From an uncultured Granulosicoccus sp. (lineage in GTDB: Bacteria > Pseudomonadota > Gammaproteobacteria > Granulosicoccales > Granulosicoccaceae), in contig CALDSR010000019.1 of assembly GCA_937924505.1 (NCBI GenBank), positions 16,130 through 80,129 on the forward strand: a stretch of 64,000 bases of DNA, given 5' to 3'. A model generated the notes under the pieces. The model ran no database searches, had not been told where the DNA came from, and saw nothing but the letters and a program-made list of their open reading frames with translations. Below are positions 61,356-64,000 of this stretch, one piece after another (position 1 is the first letter of the stretch; each line of letters opens with the position of its first letter). A program made the position numbers and the translations under genes.

Positions 61356-63743
61356 ATGAAATCTGACAATAGGCTGCTGTTTCAACGAATAGCCGAATTC
61401 ATTAAGGCATCCCCTCAGCAGGTTCAAGTCGCCGTTGATATGCTTGATAGCGGTGATACAGTGCCGTTTATCTCGCGTTACCGTAAAGAAGCCACTGGTG
61501 GTCTAACTGACACCCAACTGCGCGATCTCGAACAACGGCTATCCTACCTGCGTGATTTTGATGCCCGTAAAGAATCCATCCTTGCTGCTATTGATGAACA
61601 GGGCGCGTTAACAGACGCACTGCGACGTCGAATTATGCAAGTCGATACAAAGTCGGCGTTGGAAGATCTCTACCTTCCCTATAAAAAGAAACGCCGAACC
61701 AAAGGGCAGATGGCCATTGAGGCTGGCCTTGAGCCGTTGGCTGATCTTTTATGGAATTCACCCGACAAACAGCCCGACAGTGAAGCTACAGCATTCGTAA
61801 AGGAATCCGAAGGTATTGCGGACGTTAAGGCAGCTCTCGATGGCGCACGTTCGATATTGGTCGAACGGTTTGCGGAAGATGCAGAATTGATTGGCCTATT
61901 ACGAGATCTATTGCAAAGCCACGCTTATCTATGCGCGAGCATGGCGACTGGTAAAGACACCGACGGTGAGAAATTCAGGGACTATTTCGATCATCAGGAG
62001 CATTACAGCAAAGTACCAGGGCATAGAGCCTTGGCCATGTTCCGAGGTAGGAAGGAAGGTGTGTTATCGCTACGTTTGTTACTTAAAGAGCCTGAAGGGT
62101 TCGGCGATAGCCGCTGTGTTGATACAGTTGCGCGCCATTTGGGCTTTGCAAACAAGCAATTACCGAGCGATCCTTGGCGTGAACAAGTGGTTTCGTGGGT
62201 ATGGAAGGTAAAGTTGCAGTCGCATTTGGAAGTCGAACTCTTTACCGCACTAAAAACGAAAGCAGATGCCGAAGCTATCAGTGTGTTTGCTGCCAACCTG
62301 CAAGATTTACTGTTGTCCGCGCCAGCCGGTGCGCGCCCAACCTTGGGGCTAGATCCTGGGTTTCGTTCTGGTGTCAAAGTGACTGTCATCGATGCCAATG
62401 GCAAGGTTGTTCAGCACGACACTATCTACCCACACGCACCGCAGAAACAATATGACAAGGCGGTCCTCACCCTGAATGCGCTGTGTAAAAAGTACAACGT
62501 CGAATTGATTGCTGTTGGCAATGGAACAGCGAGCCGAGAAACAGAAAAACTCGCCGAAGAAGTTATTAAAACATCAGGTGTCAAGGGTATAACCAAGGTA
62601 CTCGTCTCAGAGGCCGGAGCGTCTGTGTACTCCGCATCAAAGATAGCTGAAGAGGAGTTTCCAGATTTAGATGTCACAATTCGAGGTGCTGTATCAATTG
62701 CCCGGCGCCTACAAGACCCGTTGGCTGAATTGGTCAAAATTGATCCGAAAGCGATTGGGGTCGGCCAGTATCAACACGATGTGTCTCAAACTGCATTGCA
62801 ACGTAGTCTGGAGGCAACGGTTGAAGACTGTGTAAACTCTGTTGGAGTCAATCTTGATACTGCATCAGCGGCATTGTTATCGCGTGTTGCCGGTTTGTCG
62901 ACCACGCTTGCCGAGAATATTGTCAGTTACCGGGACGAGCATGGCACTTTTGATACACGAGCTCAATTGAAAAAAGTGCCCAGACTGGGGCCAAAGGCGT
63001 TTGAGCAATGCGCTGGCTTTATCCGAATACCTTCAGGCTCAAACCCTTTGGATGCGTCTGGTGTGCATCCTGAGGCTTATCCCGTGGTGAAACGCATTAT
63101 CAAACATGCTGGACGTGACATCAATGAGCTAATGGGTGATGGCGCTTACCTAAGCTCTCTGAACCCTCAGCAATTTATTGACGAGCAATTTGGTGAACCC
63201 ACGGTTAGAGATATTCTGCTGGAACTTGAAAAGCCCGGCCGAGATCCCCGTCCTGAATTTAAAGCGGTGAAGTTTTCAGATGGAATCGAGTCAATCAATG
63301 ATCTGCAGAACGATCAAGTATTGGAAGGTCAGGTAACCAATGTCACCGCTTTTGGCGCCTTTGTTGATGTCGGGGTTCATCAAGATGGTTTGGTGCATAT
63401 TTCTGCGTTGGCCGACAACTTTGTTAAGGATCCACGCTCGGTGGTCAAGGCTGGTGATATTGTTAAGGTGAAGGTGATGAGCGTGGATGTGGAGCGCAAT
63501 AGAATAGCCTTGTCGATGCGATTAACTGATGAAAGTAGTGCGTCGTCCACAACTGAACATGCGCCGACGGCACGACAAAATAGTAATGCGACAGCACGCA
63601 AGAGCAGTGACAAAAATGCTGCTCGTCGCAGCAACAATCGAGACCGTCCAGGCAAGCAACCACGGCAAGCTAGTCAGTCGGACGCGCCTTCTGCATTAGC
63701 GCTTTCTCTCAAGGCAGCATTGGCCGGTAAGTCTGATGACTGA
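61356..63743 (+). CDS. tex: Tex family protein (transcription accessory protein, S1 RNA-binding)
   Basis: 795 residues. The N-terminal helical region has [16 protein letters not shown] YqgF-like domain starts near residue 328 ([17 protein letters not shown]), followed by helix-hairpin-helix segments with [10 protein letters not shown] and [11 protein letters not shown]. An S1 domain follows at about 657-725 ([21 protein letters not shown]). The C-terminal ~70 residues are Ser/Asn/Arg-rich and low complexity. Tex binds nucleic acid and affects transcription. Confidence 0.95.
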   Translation: MKSDNRLLFQRIAEFIKASPQQVQVAVDMLDSGDTVPFISRYRKEATGGLTDTQLRDLEQRLSYLRDFDARKESILAAIDEQGALTDALRRRIMQVDTKSALEDLYLPYKKKRRTKGQMAIEAGLEPLADLLWNSPDKQPDSEATAFVKESEGIADVKAALDGARSILVERFAEDAELIGLLRDLLQSHAYLCASMATGKDTDGEKFRDYFDHQEHYSKVPGHRALAMFRGRKEGVLSLRLLLKEPEGFGDSRCVDTVARHLGFANKQLPSDPWREQVVSWVWKVKLQSHLEVELFTALKTKADAEAISVFAANLQDLLLSAPAGARPTLGLDPGFRSGVKVTVIDANGKVVQHDTIYPHAPQKQYDKAVLTLNALCKKYNVELIAVGNGTASRETEKLAEEVIKTSGVKGITKVLVSEAGASVYSASKIAEEEFPDLDVTIRGAVSIARRLQDPLAELVKIDPKAIGVGQYQHDVSQTALQRSLEATVEDCVNSVGVNLDTASAALLSRVAGLSTTLAENIVSYRDEHGTFDTRAQLKKVPRLGPKAFEQCAGFIRIPSGSNPLDASGVHPEAYPVVKRIIKHAGRDINELMGDGAYLSSLNPQQFIDEQFGEPTVRDILLELEKPGRDPRPEFKAVKFSDGIESINDLQNDQVLEGQVTNVTAFGAFVDVGVHQDGLVHISALADNFVKDPRSVVKAGDIVKVKVMSVDVERNRIALSMRLTDESSASSTTEHAPTARQNSNATARKSSDKNAARRSNNRDRPGKQPRQASQSDAPSALALSLKAALAGKSDD

Positions 63744-63866
63744 CAGTTCGAAATTTAGGTGGTTGCAGCCAGTAAGTCGACGAAGCCATATGTCTGGTCG
63801 CCATCGAATGGCAGGTCGTGGGTCACTGTCTGGAATTGTTATCTGTTAACGAAGTTGGCCCGTAAG

Positions 63867-64000
63867 CTACATATCAGAATCGTTCGCCCAACTCCACGCA
63901 ATGGGTGATTTTCGTTTTAACGCACCACTTAGGTGCTGGCGCATTTTGTAAGAAGCGTCTACAACATCACCTTTTTCGAGTAATTCAAGAATTTCCAAAT
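63867..64000 (-). CDS. C-terminal end of a putative GntR/FCD-type regulator (cut by window edge)
   Basis: An open frame of 43 codons enters from the right edge and stops at TAG 63869-63867. The peptide reads LEILELLEKGDVVDASYKMR, then QHLSGALKRK. This has the GD...A...M..HL pattern that ends FCD ligand-binding domains of FadR/GntR regulators. Only the end of the gene is visible, so the call is tentative. It faces tex convergently across a 123-bp gap with no obvious hairpin. Confidence 0.5.
   Translation of the reverse strand, partial: LEILELLEKGDVVDASYKMRQHLSGALKRKSPIAWSWANDSDM

Noticed and set aside
1..64000. CRISPR arrays, tRNA or rRNA genes, insertion sequences, integrases
   Set aside because: No regularly spaced repeats, no cloverleaf-like segments, no transposase or integrase motifs and no long terminal inverted repeats were seen on reading. 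A dedicated scan could still find a short tRNA.

Overview
The window reads as chromosomal DNA of a heterotrophic, probably marine, gammaproteobacterium. A CheV chemotaxis adaptor, a full-length Tex protein, a large yeast-GDH2-type NAD-glutamate dehydrogenase and a great density of solute-binding-protein transporters point that way. A Granulosicoccus-like lineage is possible, but that is only a guess. Gene density is high, with about 50 protein genes and mostly short gaps. I saw no tRNA, rRNA, insertion sequence, prophage or CRISPR array. The window opens inside the glutamate dehydrogenase gene (minus strand) and closes inside what looks like the C-terminus of a GntR/FCD-type regulator gene (minus strand).

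Layout. (1) 2.2-16.8 kb is a divergon around an IclR regulator. The leftward operon encodes a cyclase-family hydrolase, a cupin, an SDR, a 3-hydroxyacyl-CoA/carnitine-type dehydrogenase, a complete Liv-type ABC importer and a beta-keto acid cleavage enzyme (BKACE). The rightward unit encodes IclR, a TAXI-TRAP importer and a formylglycine-type sulfatase. A 19-bp palindrome lies between the two arms. (2) 16.9-30.9 kb carries fused aconitase X, two CaiB/BaiF CoA-transferases, an atypical SDR, an atypical crotonase, an MBL hydrolase, a DUF1932-type dehydrogenase, and a leftward tctC-tctB-tctA-abrB-ThDP enzyme operon. (3) 31-36 kb holds a flavoprotein, an alkyltransferase-like DNA repair protein and a second TAXI-TRAP importer. 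(4) 36.4-49.1 kb is a 12.7-kb leftward operon: XRE-cupin regulator, peptide-type ABC importer (binding protein, B, C, D, F), GAF protein, hydantoinase/oxoprolinase A, B, an M24 peptidase and a second B subunit. Its regulator gene carries two matching operator-like palindromes. (5) 49.2-59.3 kb has a quinone oxidoreductase, a DMT exporter, a MetF-like reductase, an Ldh2-type dehydrogenase, a four-domain rhodanese protein, a 2OG oxygenase-like protein and a DctPQM TRAP importer. (6) 59.7-64 kb is more housekeeping in character: cheV, a 0.7-kb gap, tex and the truncated regulator.

The common theme is uptake of small organic acids, amides or peptides, each importer paired with its own short catabolic gene set. 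Seven importers belong to six families: Liv ABC, peptide ABC, TAXI-TRAP twice, TTT, DctPQM TRAP, and the AbrB-type permease. In five of the six binding-protein-dependent systems an unrelated hairpin lies directly after the binding-protein gene and before the membrane genes. This suggests repeated, independent selection for excess binding protein. Substrates cannot be read from sequence; the proposals in the findings are inference.
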